Positions 19,647 to 33,601 of a stretch of DNA of 64,000 nucleotides are shown in pieces. Position numbers and translations under genes: made by a program. This stretch comes from Xanthobacteraceae bacterium (GTDB lineage: Bacteria > Pseudomonadota > Alphaproteobacteria > Rhizobiales > Xanthobacteraceae): assembly GCA_004297465.1 (NCBI GenBank), contig SCUB01000007.1:223651-287650 (forward strand). Direction: 5' to 3'. Under the pieces are notes generated by a model that saw only the letters and a program-made list of their open reading frames with translations, was not told the origin of the DNA and did no database searches. Within the stretch, counting starts at the first letter, position 1; every line of letters starts with the position of its first letter.

Positions 19647-20570
19647 TCATCTGCGGGCAATCCCGACCCGCTTGATTTCCCATTGCAGCTCGACGCCGGA
19701 ATGATCCTTGACCCGCCGCCGCACTTCCTCGCCGAGGTTTTCGATGTCGGCGGCGGTGGCCTCGCCGGTGTTGATGAGGAAGTTGCAGTGCATCTCGGAG
19801 ACCTGCGCGCCGCCGACGCGCAAGGCCCGGCAGCCGGCGGCATCGATCAGCTTCCAGGCGCTCGCGCCATCCGGGTTCTTGAAGGTCGAGCCGCCGGTCT
19901 TGGCGCGGACCGGCTGCGCCGTTTCGCGGTGGTTCTGCACGTCCGCCATGCGGGCACGGATCGCCCCGGCCTCCCCGAGGCGGCCGCGAAACAGCGCGGC
20001 GGTGAAGATCACGGCGCTGTCGATGCCGCAATGGCGGTAGGAAAATCCCATGTCGGCATTGCTGAAGCTGCGCACTTTCCCGGCGCGGGTGACGCCGGTG
20101 GCCTCGACCAGCACGTCGCGGGTCTCGCCGCCGTTGGCGCCGGCATTCATGCGCAGCGCGCCGCCGATGGTGCCGGGAATGCCGTGGAAGAATTCCAGCC
20201 CGCCAAGATGGGCGGCCGCCGCCACCTCGGCGACGCGCTTGTCGAGCGCGGCGGCGCCGGCGCGCACCGTGTCGCCCTCGGCCCTGGCTTCGCCGAAGCC
20301 GCGCGGGGAGAGGCGGATGACGACGCCGGGCACGCCGCCGTCGCGCACGATCAGGTTGGAGCCGACGCCGACCGTGAGCACCGGCATGTCGGCGGCAAGA
20401 TGGGCGAGGAAATAGGCCAGATCATCCTCATCGGCCGGCGTGAACAGCAGTTGCGCCGGGCCGCCGACGCGGAACCAGGTCAATGGCGCCATCGGCTCGT
20501 TGGCCAGGAGCCGCCCGCGCAACTCCGGCATCGCCGCCTTGAGCGCCGGCGCGAGGTCGGGAAAGCTCAT
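19647..20570 (-). CDS. murB: UDP-N-acetylenolpyruvoylglucosamine reductase
   Basis: A 307-residue FAD enzyme that reduces enolpyruvyl-UDP-GlcNAc to UDP-MurNAc with NADPH. FAD-binding segments [16 protein letters not shown] and [22 protein letters not shown] are present. Catalytic regions include [20 protein letters not shown] (Ser) and a late Glu in [17 protein letters not shown]. The length fits type IIa MurB. The start overlaps the amidotransferase stop by 4 bp (ATGA). Confidence 0.95.
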   Translation of the reverse strand: MSFPDLAPALKAAMPELRGRLLANEPMAPLTWFRVGGPAQLLFTPADEDDLAYFLAHLAADMPVLTVGVGSNLIVRDGGVPGVVIRLSPRGFGEARAEGDTVRAGAAALDKRVAEVAAAAHLGGLEFFHGIPGTIGGALRMNAGANGGETRDVLVEATGVTRAGKVRSFSNADMGFSYRHCGIDSAVIFTAALFRGRLGEAGAIRARMADVQNHRETAQPVRAKTGGSTFKNPDGASAWKLIDAAGCRALRVGGAQVSEMHCNFLINTGEATAADIENLGEEVRRRVKDHSGVELQWEIKRVGIARR

Positions 20571-21261
20571 GACAGCGCGTCCGCGAGCCAGGCGTCGAGC
20601 ACGCGGCGGCCGGCCGCGGCGGTCGCCGCGCCATGGGTCGCGGCCTGCGCCCGCAAGGAGGCCGGCGCGATGCGCGCCTGCGAAAGTTCCGCGGCATGGC
20701 CGATCAGCCAGCGTTCCAGCGCGCGCGGCTCGGTCTCGATATGGAACTGCAGGCCGAGCGCATGGCGACCGACCGCGAACGCCTGCGTCGGGCACACGCT
20801 GGTCGAGGCGAGACGCGTGGCGCCACCCGGCAGATCGAGATTGTCGCCGTGCCAGTGCAGCACGGCAACGCCGTCGAGCGGCGCCAGCACGGAGGCGCGG
20901 CCCTCGGCGGTGAGGTCGAGCGGCGCGTAGCCGATTTCCTTGGCTGGACCGGGCGCGACGCGGGCATCGAGCGCGGCGGCGATCAGCTGCGCGCCAAGGC
21001 AAATGCCGAGCGTGGGACGACGCGCGGCGAGCCGCGCCCTGAGCATCGCGATCTCGTCGGTCAGGAACGGATAATCGGTCGTGTCGTAGACGCCGATCGG
21101 GCCGCCGAGCACGACGACGAGATCGGCCGCCAGCCATGCGCCGCTGTCGGGCGCATCGCCGCCGGCCTCGACGTAAGCCAGATCGATGCCGCGCCGGGCG
21201 AGCAGCGGCGCGAGGATGCCGGCATCCTCGAACGCGACATGGCGGAGCGCGAGACAGGCGG

Positions 21262-21265
<4 letters not shown>
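20567..21265 (-). CDS. Class I glutamine amidotransferase inside the dcw cluster
   Basis: A 232-residue stand-alone GATase-1 domain. The catalytic triad is visible: Cys89 in [13 protein letters not shown], His175 and Glu177 in [21 protein letters not shown] is the oxyanion strand. It resembles the GMP-synthase-like/YfeJ group, which hydrolyse gamma-glutamyl or glutamine amides; no synthase partner domain is fused. It overlaps murC by 4 bp and murB by 4 bp and has a strong GGAGGA ribosome site, so it is a true operon member. Its role in wall synthesis is unknown. Confidence 0.88.
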
Positions 21266-22677
<1,412 letters not shown>

Positions 22678-22741
22678 CTACTGTCTTTCGAGTGGGGTCG
22701 TCTTGATTCGCGGGAGGGCCTTCCGGCCGGCTGGCGTCGGC

Positions 22742-23845
22742 TTATACCAGCTTTGCGACGGCCATCACCAGATCGGCGAGGCGTATGGCGGCATCGGGAC
22801 GCCCGGCGGCGCGGGCGGCCCCGGCCATGGCCGCAAGCTGCGCCGGTTCGGCCGCCAGCCTGGAAATCTCGGCGGCGAGGCGGTCCGGCGTGAAATCGGC
22901 TTGCGCGATGCGGATGGCGCCGCCGGCCTCGTCCAGCACCCCGGCGTTGGCGAACTGGTCCTGGTCGAGCGCGCCGGGCAGCGGCACCAGGATCGCCGGG
23001 CGGCCGATGGCGGCGAGTTCCGCCACCGTGCCCGCGCCCGAGCGCGAGATGACGAGGTGGCTCGCGGCCATGCGCGCCGGCAGGTCGGTGAAGAACGGCG
23101 CAAGCTCCGCCCGGATCCTGAGCCGGTCGTAGACGGCGCGCACCCGCGCCATGTCCTCGTCGCGCACCTGCTGGGTCAGTTCGAGATGATCCCACAGCGC
23201 CGGTTCGAGCCGCTCGATCGCGCCCGGCACGATGTCGGCCATCACGCGCGCGCCCTGGCTGCCGCCGAACACGAGGAGCCGCAGCGGGCCGCTGGAACGT
23301 GGCGGATCGTAGGGCGTGGCGGCGGCGGCGAGGATCGCCGGACGCACCGGGTTGCCGGTCAGCGTCGCCTTGGCGGCAAGCCCCGCGTCGTAGGCCAGCA
23401 CGCCGGGAAACGAGGTGGCGATGGCGCCGACCTGCCCGCTGAGCTGGCGGTTGGCGCGGCCCAGCACCGCGTTGGCGTCGTGGATCAGCGACGGAATGCC
23501 GGCGAGCCGCGCCGCCCACAGCGGCGGCAGCGTCGGATAGCCGCCGAAGCCGACCACCGCGGCCGGCTTCAAACGGCGCAGCAGCAGCAGCGCGCGCGCC
23601 GTTCCGCCCGCCAGCGTCAGCGCGGTTTTCGCAAGGCTCAGCGGATTGCGGCCGCGCAATGTCTCGCTCGGCACCACGTCGATCATGTCGGGCGTGAACA
23701 GGCCGCCATAGCGCAGCGCGCGCGCGTCGGTGACGAGGCGGACGCGGGCTCCGCGCCGCTGCAGCTCGGCGCCCAGCGCCTCGGCGGGAAACAGGTGGCC
23801 GCCGGTGCCGCCGGCGGCCAGGACGATCAGGGGCGCCTCGCTCAT
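22742..23845 (-). CDS. murG: Lipid II synthase (N-acetylglucosaminyltransferase)
   Basis: A 367-residue GT28 enzyme converting lipid I to lipid II at the inner membrane. The N-terminal glycine-rich loop AAGGTGGHLFPAEAL and the second loop VFGGSQGARVMADIVP are intact, as is the UDP-GlcNAc site SRSGAGTVAELAAIGRPAILVPLPGALDQDQ. A GTG at 23860 would overlap the ftsW stop (GTGA) and add five residues; the ATG at 23845 is used here. Confidence 0.95.
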   Translation of the reverse strand: MSEAPLIVLAAGGTGGHLFPAEALGAELQRRGARVRLVTDARALRYGGLFTPDMIDVVPSETLRGRNPLSLAKTALTLAGGTARALLLLRRLKPAAVVGFGGYPTLPPLWAARLAGIPSLIHDANAVLGRANRQLSGQVGAIATSFPGVLAYDAGLAAKATLTGNPVRPAILAAAATPYDPPRSSGPLRLLVFGGSQGARVMADIVPGAIERLEPALWDHLELTQQVRDEDMARVRAVYDRLRIRAELAPFFTDLPARMAASHLVISRSGAGTVAELAAIGRPAILVPLPGALDQDQFANAGVLDEAGGAIRIAQADFTPDRLAAEISRLAAEPAQLAAMAGAARAAGRPDAAIRLADLVMAVAKLV

Positions 23846-23856
23846 CGCGGTTCGTT

Positions 23857-25008
23857 TCACGCCGGGCTCGGCGCGGCGTAGCTGTCGCCGGACGATTCCA
23901 CCTCGATCGAGGGGCGCAGCCGGGTGAGCGCCAGCAGCATGCCCATGCCGTAGGCCAGCGAGATCATCGACGAACCGCCATAGGAGATGAACGGCAGCGT
24001 CATGCCCTTGGCGGGGATGAGGTGCAGATTGACCGCCATGTTGATGGCGGCCTGGGTGCCGAACAGGATGGCGAGCCCAGCGCTGGCGAAGCGCGCGAAC
24101 AGATCCTCGGTGCGATGGGCATGCATCAGCGCGCGCAGCACGATGTAGGCGAACAGCGCCACCAGCACCATGCACAGCACGATGCCGAACTCCTCCGCCG
24201 CCACCGCGAACACGAAGTCGGTGTGGCTGTCGGGCAAAATGCGCTTGACGGTGCCCTCGCCCGGCCCCTGGCCGAGCCAGCCGCCGCGCGCGAATGACTC
24301 GATCGCGGTGTCGACCTGGAAGGTGTCCCCCGAGGCCGGATCCATGAAGCGTTTGATGCGGCCGGCGACGTGCGGGACCATGGTGTAGGCGCCATAGGTT
24401 CCCACCGCGCCCATGCCGGTGAGCGCCAGCACCCAGATGAAACGGATGCCGGCGATGTAGAACAGCGCGCCCCACACCGCCAGGATCAGCAGGGTCTGGC
24501 CGAAATCCGGCTCCATCACCAGAAGCGTCACCAGCACGATGAGCAGCGACAGCGCCATCGAGGTGGCCGGCATCTCCGGCCGCCGCGCCGACTCCGCGAA
24601 CAGCCACGCCGCCAGCACGACGAAGGCCGGCTTGGCGAATTCGGACGGCTGGATGCTGACGCCGATGATGGTGATCCAGCGCTTGGCGCCCTTGACCTCG
24701 GCGCCGAACAGGATGGTGGCGACGATCAGCACCAGGCTGACGGCGAACACGATCAGCGCCGAGCGGCGGATCGCGCGCGGCGACAGGAACGAGGTGCCCA
24801 CCAGCACGATGAAGGCGGGGATCAGGAACAGGCCGTGGCGGTGGAAGAAATGGAACGGATCGAGCCCGATGCGCGCCGCGACCGGCGGGCTTGCCGCCAG
24901 CGACAGGATGAAGCCGGCGAGCATCAGCCCCACCAGCGCCACCAGCAGGATGCGGTCGATGGTCCACCACCATTCGTTGAGCGGCGTGCGTTTGTCGCGC
25001 GCGATCAT
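23857..25008 (-). CDS. ftsW: Septal peptidoglycan glycosyltransferase FtsW
   Basis: A 383-residue SEDS-family membrane protein that polymerises lipid II at the septum with FtsI. About ten hydrophobic segments are seen. Family motifs: KRWITIIGVSIQPSEFAKPAFV, GEGTVKRILPDSHTDFVFAVAAEEFG (long loop with catalytic Asp region) and LIPAKGMTLPFISYGGSS. It begins one base after the murD stop codon. Confidence 0.96.
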   Translation of the reverse strand: MIARDKRTPLNEWWWTIDRILLVALVGLMLAGFILSLAASPPVAARIGLDPFHFFHRHGLFLIPAFIVLVGTSFLSPRAIRRSALIVFAVSLVLIVATILFGAEVKGAKRWITIIGVSIQPSEFAKPAFVVLAAWLFAESARRPEMPATSMALSLLIVLVTLLVMEPDFGQTLLILAVWGALFYIAGIRFIWVLALTGMGAVGTYGAYTMVPHVAGRIKRFMDPASGDTFQVDTAIESFARGGWLGQGPGEGTVKRILPDSHTDFVFAVAAEEFGIVLCMVLVALFAYIVLRALMHAHRTEDLFARFASAGLAILFGTQAAINMAVNLHLIPAKGMTLPFISYGGSSMISLAYGMGMLLALTRLRPSIEVESSGDSYAAPSPA

Positions 25009-25009
25009 C

Positions 25010-26416
25010 TCATGCCTCCTTCACCGCCTCGACATCGCCCAGCGCCCGCACCAGTTCGCGAAACCGCGCGCCGCGCTGCTCGAAATTCGGGAACTGGTCG
25101 AACGACGCGCACGCCGGCGACAGCAGCACCACCGGTTCGGCGAGCCCGCACGCCGCCGCATCGCGCGCGGCATGGGCAATCGCGACATCGAGCGTGCCGG
25201 AGATCTCGTGCGCGACCGTCCCGCCGAGCGTGACGGCGAATTTCGCCGCCGCCTCGCCGATCAGGTAAGCTTTGACGATGCGGGGGAAATATTCCGTTAA
25301 GGATACGATGCCGCCGGACTTCGGCTTGCCGCCGGCGATCCAGAAGATGTCGCGGAACGAGGCGAGCGCGCGCGCCGTGGCATCGGCGTTGGTGCCCTTG
25401 GAGTCGTTGATGAACAGCACGTTGCCGCGCCGCCCGACCTCTTCCATGCGGTGGGCAAGGCCGGGAAACGTGCGCAAGCCCTGCTGGATCGCCCGCGGCG
25501 TCAGCCCGAGCGCCCGCGCGGCGGCGGCGGCGCAGGCCGCGTTCTGGGCGTTGTGCAGACCACGTAGGGATCCGATGCCGCCGATGCGGGCGATCTCGGT
25601 GCGCGCCGCGCCCGACGCCTGAACGATGCGCTCGCCCTCGGCATAGAGGCCGTCGGCGAGCGGCCGGCGCACCGAGACGCGCACCACGCGGGTACCGGCG
25701 TGCTCGATGCGGTCGGCCGCGGCCTGGCACCAGCCGTCGTCGACGCCGATCACCGCGGTGCCGCCCGCCTGCACGCCGGCGACCAGCCGCTCCTTGATCG
25801 CGGCGTAGCGGGCCAGCGTGCCGTGGCGGTCGATGTGGTCCTCGGTGACGTTGATGAGCACGCCGACGCTGGGATCGAGCGAGGGGGCGAGATCGATCTG
25901 GTACGACGACACCTCGACGACATGGACGCGGCCGGCGCGCGGCGGTTCCAGCGACAGGATCGCGGTGCCGATGTTGCCGCCGAGCTGCACGTCGTGGCCG
26001 GCCTCGCGCATCAGATGCGCGATCAGCGCCGTGGTGGTGGACTTGCCGTTGGTGCCGGTAATCGCCACGAACGGCGCGTCGGGCGCGTACCGCCGCCGCT
26101 CGCGGCAGAACAGTTCGATGTCGCCGATCACCTCGACGCCGGCCTGACTGGCGGCCAGAACGCTCCAGTGCGGCGACGGATGGGTCAGCGGCACGCCGGG
26201 GGTGAGCAGCAGCGCGGAGAAAGCCTTCCAGTCGGCGGCGCGCAGGTCGGCGGTGGCAAAGCCGGCGCCCGCTGCTTCCGCCATCCTGGCGGCATTGTCG
26301 TCGCAGGCTACGACCTCGGCGCCGCCCGCCTTCAGGGCATGGCAGCTCGCCAGCCCCGAGCCGCCGAGGCCGAACACCGCAACGGTCTTGCCGGCGAAGC
26401 TGGTGACCGGGATCAC
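25010..26416 (-). CDS. murD: UDP-N-acetylmuramoyl-L-alanine--D-glutamate ligase
   Basis: A 468-residue Mur ligase adding D-Glu. N-terminal [18 protein letters not shown] loop [38 protein letters not shown] and [16 protein letters not shown] are all typical of MurD. It follows mraY by 7 bp. Confidence 0.96.
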   Translation of the reverse strand: MIPVTSFAGKTVAVFGLGGSGLASCHALKAGGAEVVACDDNAARMAEAAGAGFATADLRAADWKAFSALLLTPGVPLTHPSPHWSVLAASQAGVEVIGDIELFCRERRRYAPDAPFVAITGTNGKSTTTALIAHLMREAGHDVQLGGNIGTAILSLEPPRAGRVHVVEVSSYQIDLAPSLDPSVGVLINVTEDHIDRHGTLARYAAIKERLVAGVQAGGTAVIGVDDGWCQAAADRIEHAGTRVVRVSVRRPLADGLYAEGERIVQASGAARTEIARIGGIGSLRGLHNAQNAACAAAAARALGLTPRAIQQGLRTFPGLAHRMEEVGRRGNVLFINDSKGTNADATARALASFRDIFWIAGGKPKSGGIVSLTEYFPRIVKAYLIGEAAAKFAVTLGGTVAHEISGTLDVAIAHAARDAAACGLAEPVVLLSPACASFDQFPNFEQRGARFRELVRALGDVEAVKEA

Positions 26417-26423
26417 GTCGGGC

Positions 26424-27509
<1,086 letters not shown>

Positions 27510-27519
27510 CGGGTCCGCC

Positions 27520-28962
27520 TCATTCCGCCGCGTCGTCGGGCGCGGCCTTGCCGGGGAAGCGCCGCTCCAGCGCGCTCACGATCAGTTTCATCCGCGACCC
27601 GAGCGAGCCCTTGACCATCACCGCGTCACCGGCATGGACGGCGGCGACGACATCGGGTTCGAGTCGCGTGGAATCTTCGGCATAGCCGCCCCGGCGGCTC
27701 GACGGAAGGGCTTCCCACAGGTTGCGCATCAGCGGACCGCAACAGAATACCAGGTCTACGCCGTTGGCCTCGACCGCCTCGGCGAGCCCGCGATGCAGAT
27801 CGGGGCCTTTGGGTCCGAGTTCGAGCATGTCGCCGAGCACGGCGATGCGGCGTCCGCGCCTGTCCATAGGCGCCTGCCCAAGCACGGCGAGCGCGGCGCG
27901 CATCGAGGCCGGGTTGGCGTTGTAGCTCTCGTCGATGAGCAGCGCGGCGCCGCCGGCCACGTTCAGCGCGAGGCGCGCGCCGCGCCCCGGCGGGGGGGTA
28001 AGCCGCGCCAGCGCCAGCGCGCACAGCGCGAGGTCGGCGCCGGCGAGCGTCGCCGCCGCCAGCACCGCGAGTGAGTTCATCACCATGTGGCGGCCGGGCA
28101 TGCCGAGCTTGTAGGCGATGTCGTGGCCAAGGATGCTGGCGCGCACGGTTGAGCAGTCGGGCCGCAGCGCGGCGTCGACTAGCCGCGCATCGGCATGGGC
28201 GTCGCTGCCGAAGGACACCACGCGCAGGCCCAGCGCTTGCGCCCGCGCTTTCAGCCGCGCGAATTGCGCATTGTCGCCGTTGAGCACCGCCGCGCCGCCC
28301 GGTTCGACGCCGGCGAAGATCTCCGCCTTGGCGTCGGCGATGGCATCGAGCGAGGCGAAGAACTCCAGATGCACCGGCTCGACCGTGGTGATGATGGCGA
28401 CATGCGGGCGCACCAGCTTCACTAGCGGCTCGATCTCGCCGGCATGGTTCATGCCGATCTCGAACACCGCGTAGCGGGCGCTTTGCGGACAGCGCGCCAG
28501 CGACAGCGGCACGCCCCAGTGATTGTTGAACGAGGCGACCGAGGCGTGGGTCTCGCCCTCGCCCGCCAGCACCAGCCGCAGCGCCTCCTTGGTCGAGGTC
28601 TTGCCGACCGAGCCGGTGACGGCGATGATTTTCGCCCGCGTGCGGGCGCGCGCGGCGCGGGCAAGCTCGGTGAGGCCCGTCAGCGGATCGGGCACCACGA
28701 GAAGCCGCGCGTCGTCGCCGAAGCGCGCGCGCTGCGCCTCCGCCACCACCGCCAGCGCCGCGCCCGCCTTCAGCGCCGCCGCGACGAAATCGTGGCCGTC
28801 ATGGGTTTCGCCCTTGATGGCGACGAAGGCTTCGCCCGGCCGCAGCGTGCGGCTGTCGATGGAAAGGCCGGTGACCTCTTCCGGCATCCCGCCCACGGCG
28901 AAGGCGCCCATCGCCTCCATCATCGCCGCCGTTGTCCACAGCGCCTGCCCCTGTCGCATCAT
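27520..28962 (-). CDS. murF: UDP-MurNAc-tripeptide--D-alanyl-D-alanine ligase
   Basis: A 480-residue Mur ligase adding D-Ala-D-Ala to the tripeptide. ATP loop [57 protein letters not shown] and [11 protein letters not shown] are diagnostic. The start overlaps the murE stop by 4 bp. A double ATG (28962 and 28959) makes the exact start ambiguous by one residue. Confidence 0.96.
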   Translation of the reverse strand: MMRQGQALWTTAAMMEAMGAFAVGGMPEEVTGLSIDSRTLRPGEAFVAIKGETHDGHDFVAAALKAGAALAVVAEAQRARFGDDARLLVVPDPLTGLTELARAARARTRAKIIAVTGSVGKTSTKEALRLVLAGEGETHASVASFNNHWGVPLSLARCPQSARYAVFEIGMNHAGEIEPLVKLVRPHVAIITTVEPVHLEFFASLDAIADAKAEIFAGVEPGGAAVLNGDNAQFARLKARAQALGLRVVSFGSDAHADARLVDAALRPDCSTVRASILGHDIAYKLGMPGRHMVMNSLAVLAAATLAGADLALCALALARLTPPPGRGARLALNVAGGAALLIDESYNANPASMRAALAVLGQAPMDRRGRRIAVLGDMLELGPKGPDLHRGLAEAVEANGVDLVFCCGPLMRNLWEALPSSRRGGYAEDSTRLEPDVVAAVHAGDAVMVKGSLGSRMKLIVSALERRFPGKAAPDDAAE

Positions 28963-30407
28963 GGTCCCTCGCCCGCCAGCGCCGCCGCCACCGCCGCGTG
29001 GTCGGAAAACGGCAGCACCCGATCGCCGACAATCTGGCCGGTTTCATGACCCTTGCCGGCGATCAGCAGCACGTCGCCCGGTTCGAGCAGCGCGACGCCG
29101 GCGCGGATCGCGGCGGCGCGGTCGCCGATCTCGCGCGCGCCGGGCGCTGCCTTGAGGATGGCGGCGCGGATCGCGCCCGCGTCCTCGCCGCGCGGATTGT
29201 CGTCGGTGACGATGACGATGTCGGCGCCGCGCGCGGCGATCTCGCCCATCAGCGGCCTTTTTCCGGCGTCGCGGTCGCCGCCGGCGCCGAACACCACGAC
29301 GAGGCGGCCCCTGGCGAACGGCCGCAGCGCCTCCAGCACCTTGGCGAGCGCGTCGGGCTTGTGGGCGTAGTCGATGAACACCGGCGCGCCGTGGCGCGTG
29401 CCGGCGAGTTCAAGCCGCCCGCTGGCGCCTTCGAGATGGCCGAGGGCTTCGAAAACCCGATCCGGCGCGCCGCCGGTGGCGAGCGCAAGCCCGGCCGCCA
29501 CCAGCGCGTTCTCGATCTGGAACGCGCCGGCCAGCGGCAGCCGCACGACGTAAGTCCTGCCCTCGTGCTCGAGCGTGAGCGTCTGCGCGAAGCCGTCGCG
29601 CGCGACATCGCATAACCGGATGCCGTCGCCGCCCCGGCCGACCGTCATCACGCGCAAATGGCGCGCCCGCGCCACCGCGAGCACGGCTTCCGACTCGGCG
29701 TGATCGGCGGAGATCACCGCCGCGCCGCCGGGCAGGATGAGATCGGAGAACAGCCGCAGCTTGGCGGCGAGATAGGCCACCACCGTGGCGTGATAGTCGA
29801 GATGGTCGCGGGACAGATTAGTGAAGGCGCCGGCCGTGACCCGCACGCCATCGAGCCGGTGCTGGTCGAGGCCGTGCGAGGAGGCCTCCATGACGAGATG
29901 CGTCACGCCCTCGCCCGCCACCTCGTCGAGCATGCGGTGCAGCGCCACCGGATCGGGAGTCGTCAGCGAGCCGTAGACGGCGCGCGCCGGCGTCACCAGC
30001 CCGACGGTGCCGACGCTGGCGGCGGCGTGGCCGAGCCGGGCCCAGATCTGGCGCGTGAACGCCGCCACCGAGGTCTTGCCGCTGGTGCCGGTGACCGCGG
30101 CGATGGTGCCCGGCTGGCGCGGATAAATCTTCGCGGCGAGCAGCGCCAGCGCGCGGCGCGCATTGGCGACGCGCAGGAACGGCACTGCGGGCGTCTCGGT
30201 CAGCGCGTGGTCGCTCACCACCGCGGCGGCACCCGCCGCCACCGCCTCGGCGACGAAGCGCGCGCCGTCCGTTTTGCTGCCTGCGAGCGCGACGAACACG
30301 TCGCCCGGCCGGACCGCGCGGCTGTCGGCGGCGACGCCGGCGGCGGCGATGCCGGCCGTCGCGGAGTCGAGTTCGGCAATCCCTGAGAACAGTTCGCGCA
30401 GCGTCAT
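28959..30407 (-). CDS. murE: UDP-MurNAc-dipeptide--meso-diaminopimelate ligase
   Basis: A 482-residue Mur ligase adding the third residue. ATP loop AVTGTSGKTSVAAFTRQ, TTPDPVALHRMLDE, MEASSHGLDQHRL and FIDYAHKPDALAKVL are present. TDDNPRGEDA matches the DNPR motif that selects meso-diaminopimelate rather than lysine. Starts 38 bp after the ftsI stop. Confidence 0.96.
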   Translation of the reverse strand: MTLRELFSGIAELDSATAGIAAAGVAADSRAVRPGDVFVALAGSKTDGARFVAEAVAAGAAAVVSDHALTETPAVPFLRVANARRALALLAAKIYPRQPGTIAAVTGTSGKTSVAAFTRQIWARLGHAAASVGTVGLVTPARAVYGSLTTPDPVALHRMLDEVAGEGVTHLVMEASSHGLDQHRLDGVRVTAGAFTNLSRDHLDYHATVVAYLAAKLRLFSDLILPGGAAVISADHAESEAVLAVARARHLRVMTVGRGGDGIRLCDVARDGFAQTLTLEHEGRTYVVRLPLAGAFQIENALVAAGLALATGGAPDRVFEALGHLEGASGRLELAGTRHGAPVFIDYAHKPDALAKVLEALRPFARGRLVVVFGAGGDRDAGKRPLMGEIAARGADIVIVTDDNPRGEDAGAIRAAILKAAPGAREIGDRAAAIRAGVALLEPGDVLLIAGKGHETGQIVGDRVLPFSDHAAVAAALAGEGP

Positions 30408-30445
30408 GGCTCGTGAGTTCTGGATCGTTAAGAGGGGTCCGGCGC

Positions 30446-32188
30446 TTACCGGCTTTCCCTCGATGTCGCAAGAATAAGGCGCTCGGCGGGCGGCAGGTCG
30501 AACCGGGGCTCGATTCCCAGCAGCGGCGCGATGCGCGCGATCACCTTGCCGCCGGCCGGCACCGCGTTCCAGCCCGAAGTGATGAAGCCGTGGGTCTCCG
30601 GCAGGGATTGCGGCTCGTCGAGCATCACCAGCACCTGATAGCGCGGGTTGTCGGCGGGCAGGATGGCGGTGAAGCTGTTGAGCACCTGTTTCTTCACATA
30701 GCGGCCGTTGACGACCTTCTCCGAGGTGCCGGTCTTGCCGCCGACATAGTAGCCGGGAACGTCGGCGAGCCTGGCGGTGCCCTTCTCGGCGTTGATGCGC
30801 ATCAGGTAGCGCATCTTGTCGCTGGTGTCGGTCTTGACGACGCGCGTGGCCAGCGCCATGGCGTCCTTCTCGGTGCGCTTGAGGAAGGTCGGCGGAATGA
30901 GATAGCCGCCATTGACCAGCGCGTTGATGCCCATCACCGCCTGCAATGGCGCGACCGACAGGCCGTGACCGAACGCGATGGTGACGGTGTTCAGTTCGCC
31001 CCAGCGCTTGGGCACGATCGGCTCGGCGCTTTCCGGCAATTCGGTGCGCAGGCGATCGAGCTGCCCGAGCTTTTTCAGAAACGCCTTGTGCGCCTCGACA
31101 CCCTGCGACAGCGCCACACGCGCCGCGCCGATGTTCGATGAAAAGGTGAACACCTCGGCCAGCGTGATCGAGCGGCCCAGCGGGTGCGTGTCATGGATCT
31201 GATGCCGGCCGTATCGCAACGATCCGCGCGCATCGAACAGCGTGTTGAGGTTGGCCTTGCCGGAATCGAGCGCCATCGCCAGCGTCAGCGCCTTGAAGGT
31301 CGAGCCCATCTCGTACACGCCGGTGGTGAGCCGGTTGATGCGGGTGGGATCGTTGGCCTCGCGCGGGTTGTTGGGGTCGTAGTCCGGCACCGAGACCATG
31401 GCGACGATCTCGCCGGTGCGCACGTCGGAGACAAGGCCCGCCGCCGCCTTGGCCTTGAACTTGGTCTGCGCCTTGATCAACTCGTCGCGCAGCGCGTGCT
31501 GGACGCGGACATCGAGCGCCAGCTCGACCGGCTTCTGCAGCCGGTCGGAGGCGAACCCCGCGCGGTGCAGGTCGGCCAGCCCGTTGCCATCGAGCCATTT
31601 CTCGATGCCGGCGATGCCCTGGTTGTCGATGTTGACGTGGCCGATGAGGTGCGAGACCTCCGGCCCGTTGGGATAGACGCGCTTGTTCTCGCGCAGGAAG
31701 CCGAGGCCGGGCAGGCCGAGCCGGTGGATGCTCTGCTGCTGCTGCGCCGTGATCTCGCGCTTGAGCCAGACGAAGCCCTTGCGCGCGCGCAGGCGCTCTC
31801 GCACCTCGTTGACGTCGAGATCGGGCAGCGCGGCGGTGAGCAGTTCCACCGCTTCGTCCTTGTCGACGATGCGGCGCGGCTCGCCGAACAGCGAGGCGGT
31901 CTTGACGTCGGTGGCGAGGATCTCGCCATTGCGGTCGACGATGTCGGGCCGCGCGGTGGCGACCGCATCCTGCACCGTGGCCGGCTTGGCGCCGGGACGG
32001 TCGCCGGTCATGCCGAACATGACGAGCCGCACCGCGATGACGCCGAAGATGATGCCGAACGCCATCACCGCCAGTCCGATGCGGGCGCGTGCCTTGGCCG
32101 GACGGTCGGTGTCGCGGCCGTACAGCAGGCTGCGGATCAGGCGCCGCCGCAGCGGCTGGACGGACGGACCGGACGCGGCGGTGCTCAT
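30446..32188 (-). CDS. ftsI: Septal transpeptidase PBP3 (FtsI)
   Basis: A 580-residue class B penicillin-binding protein. One N-terminal membrane anchor (residues ~37-58) is followed by the PBP dimer domain ([16 protein letters not shown]) and the transpeptidase domain. Active-site motifs: SxxK at MGSTFKA (Ser296), SSN at 350-352 and KTG at 485-487. It cross-links septal peptidoglycan made by FtsW. Its start overlaps ftsL by 4 bp. Confidence 0.96.
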   Translation of the reverse strand: MSTAASGPSVQPLRRRLIRSLLYGRDTDRPAKARARIGLAVMAFGIIFGVIAVRLVMFGMTGDRPGAKPATVQDAVATARPDIVDRNGEILATDVKTASLFGEPRRIVDKDEAVELLTAALPDLDVNEVRERLRARKGFVWLKREITAQQQQSIHRLGLPGLGFLRENKRVYPNGPEVSHLIGHVNIDNQGIAGIEKWLDGNGLADLHRAGFASDRLQKPVELALDVRVQHALRDELIKAQTKFKAKAAAGLVSDVRTGEIVAMVSVPDYDPNNPREANDPTRINRLTTGVYEMGSTFKALTLAMALDSGKANLNTLFDARGSLRYGRHQIHDTHPLGRSITLAEVFTFSSNIGAARVALSQGVEAHKAFLKKLGQLDRLRTELPESAEPIVPKRWGELNTVTIAFGHGLSVAPLQAVMGINALVNGGYLIPPTFLKRTEKDAMALATRVVKTDTSDKMRYLMRINAEKGTARLADVPGYYVGGKTGTSEKVVNGRYVKKQVLNSFTAILPADNPRYQVLVMLDEPQSLPETHGFITSGWNAVPAGGKVIARIAPLLGIEPRFDLPPAERLILATSRESR

Positions 32189-32565
32189 TGTTCGCCCCCG
32201 TCGGCCGGCACCGAGCCGGTGGCAAGATCGGGATCGGTGATGTCGATCATGGCGCCGATCGGATCGGAATTGCCGGGCGCGGCGAAATTCGGCGGCCGTT
32301 CCGGCAGGCTCCGGAGCGCGTCGAACTGGGTCTGGTCGACGGGCTTGAGCGCGAGGTGGCGCTCCACCAGACCCTGCAGGCGCGACGGGCTTTCCAGCTT
32401 CGACCATTCGGCGCGCAGCGCGGCGATGGTCTCGCGCTGATCGCGGACCTCGGCGCGCAGCCGCATCACGCGCTCGGTGCGCGCGGTCGATTCCATCTTG
32501 ATGCGATAGACATAGGCCGCCGCGAACACCAGCGCGCCGATGACGATGAGGTGGATGAGACGCAT
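32185..32565 (-). CDS. ftsL: FtsL-like divisome protein
   Basis: A 126-residue bitopic protein: a very short cytoplasmic start, one membrane helix (LIHLIVIGALVFAAAYVYRI), a coiled-coil stretch (ERVMRLRAEVRDQRETIAALRAEWSKLES) and LVERHLALKPVDQTQF, the usual end of FtsL-type proteins. A ~35-residue Pro/Asp-rich tail follows. Identification rests on topology and position between rsmH and ftsI, since FtsL diverges strongly. Confidence 0.85.
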   Translation of the reverse strand: MRLIHLIVIGALVFAAAYVYRIKMESTARTERVMRLRAEVRDQRETIAALRAEWSKLESPSRLQGLVERHLALKPVDQTQFDALRSLPERPPNFAAPGNSDPIGAMIDITDPDLATGSVPADGGEQ

Positions 32566-32572
32566 CGGCAGC

Positions 32573-33601
32573 TCAGCCTCCCCGCACCGCGGCGGCCAGC
32601 GACGGCAGACCCATCCGTGCATCGCCGGATGCCGCATGGGCGGGCACGGCGGTGCGTTCGGCGGCGCGCAGCCGGGCCGAGCGGGCGCGCGGATTGCCGC
32701 GCACCTCGTCCTCGGCGGCGACCACCGGACGCTTGGTGAGAATGGCAAAGCTCGGCGCGGCGCGCACGATCTCCGGCGCGTGGCGCGAGCCGCCGCCGAC
32801 GCGGCCGCGCTCCGCGAGGAACGTCTTGACGATGCGGTCCTCGAGCGAATGGAACGACACCACCACCAGACGCCCGCCGGGCTTGAGCACGCGCTCGGCG
32901 GCGGCGAGCGCGGCGGCAAGCTCGGCCAGTTCGTCGTTGACGAAGATGCGCAGGGCCTGGAACGTGCGCGTCGCCGGATGGATGTCGCCGAACCGCGCGC
33001 GCACCACGCGAGCCACGATGGCGGCGAGCGCCCGCGTCGTGGCGATCGGCTCCGCGCTCCGCGCGGCGACGATGGCGCGGGCCACGGCGCGGGAATGCCG
33101 TTCCTCGCCGAGACGATAGATGATGTCGGCGAGCGTCTGCTCCGAGGCATGCGCCACCACGTCGGCCGCGCTCGGACCATCGCTGCCCATGCGCATGTCG
33201 AGCGGCCCGTCGAGCCGGAACGAAAATCCGCGCGCGGCTTCGTCGAGCTGCATCGAGGAGACGCCGACATCCATCACCACGCCGTCGACGGCGGCGGCGC
33301 CCTGCGCGGCGCAGATCCCTTCGAGATTGGAGAAGCGGTCCTCGACCAGCGTCAGGCGGCCGCCGGACGCGTCGACCAGCGCAAAGCCGCCGGCAATCGC
33401 GCCGCGGTCGCGGTCGATGCCGATGACGCGGCAGTTCGCGGCGGCCAAGAGCGCGCGGCTGTAGCCGCCGGCGCCGAAGGTGGCGTCGACATAGACGCCG
33501 CCGTCGCGCGGCGCGAGCCACTCCACCGCCTCGCGGCCAAGCACCGGAACGTGCCGCGCGGAACCCGGGTCTGGGCCTTGCGTTCCATTGATCGCCATCA
33601 T
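32573..33601 (-). CDS. rsmH: 16S rRNA (cytosine1402-N4)-methyltransferase
   Basis: A 342-residue SAM enzyme (formerly MraW) that methylates C1402 in the ribosomal P site. [29 protein letters not shown] (SAM motif), [43 protein letters not shown] and [15 protein letters not shown] are family signatures. It starts with a double ATG (33601/33598) ten bases after AGGAG. It is the first gene of the dcw block here; no mraZ precedes it. Confidence 0.96.
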   Translation of the reverse strand: MMAINGTQGPDPGSARHVPVLGREAVEWLAPRDGGVYVDATFGAGGYSRALLAAANCRVIGIDRDRGAIAGGFALVDASGGRLTLVEDRFSNLEGICAAQGAAAVDGVVMDVGVSSMQLDEAARGFSFRLDGPLDMRMGSDGPSAADVVAHASEQTLADIIYRLGEERHSRAVARAIVAARSAEPIATTRALAAIVARVVRARFGDIHPATRTFQALRIFVNDELAELAAALAAAERVLKPGGRLVVVSFHSLEDRIVKTFLAERGRVGGGSRHAPEIVRAAPSFAILTKRPVVAAEDEVRGNPRARSARLRAAERTAVPAHAASGDARMGLPSLAAAVRGG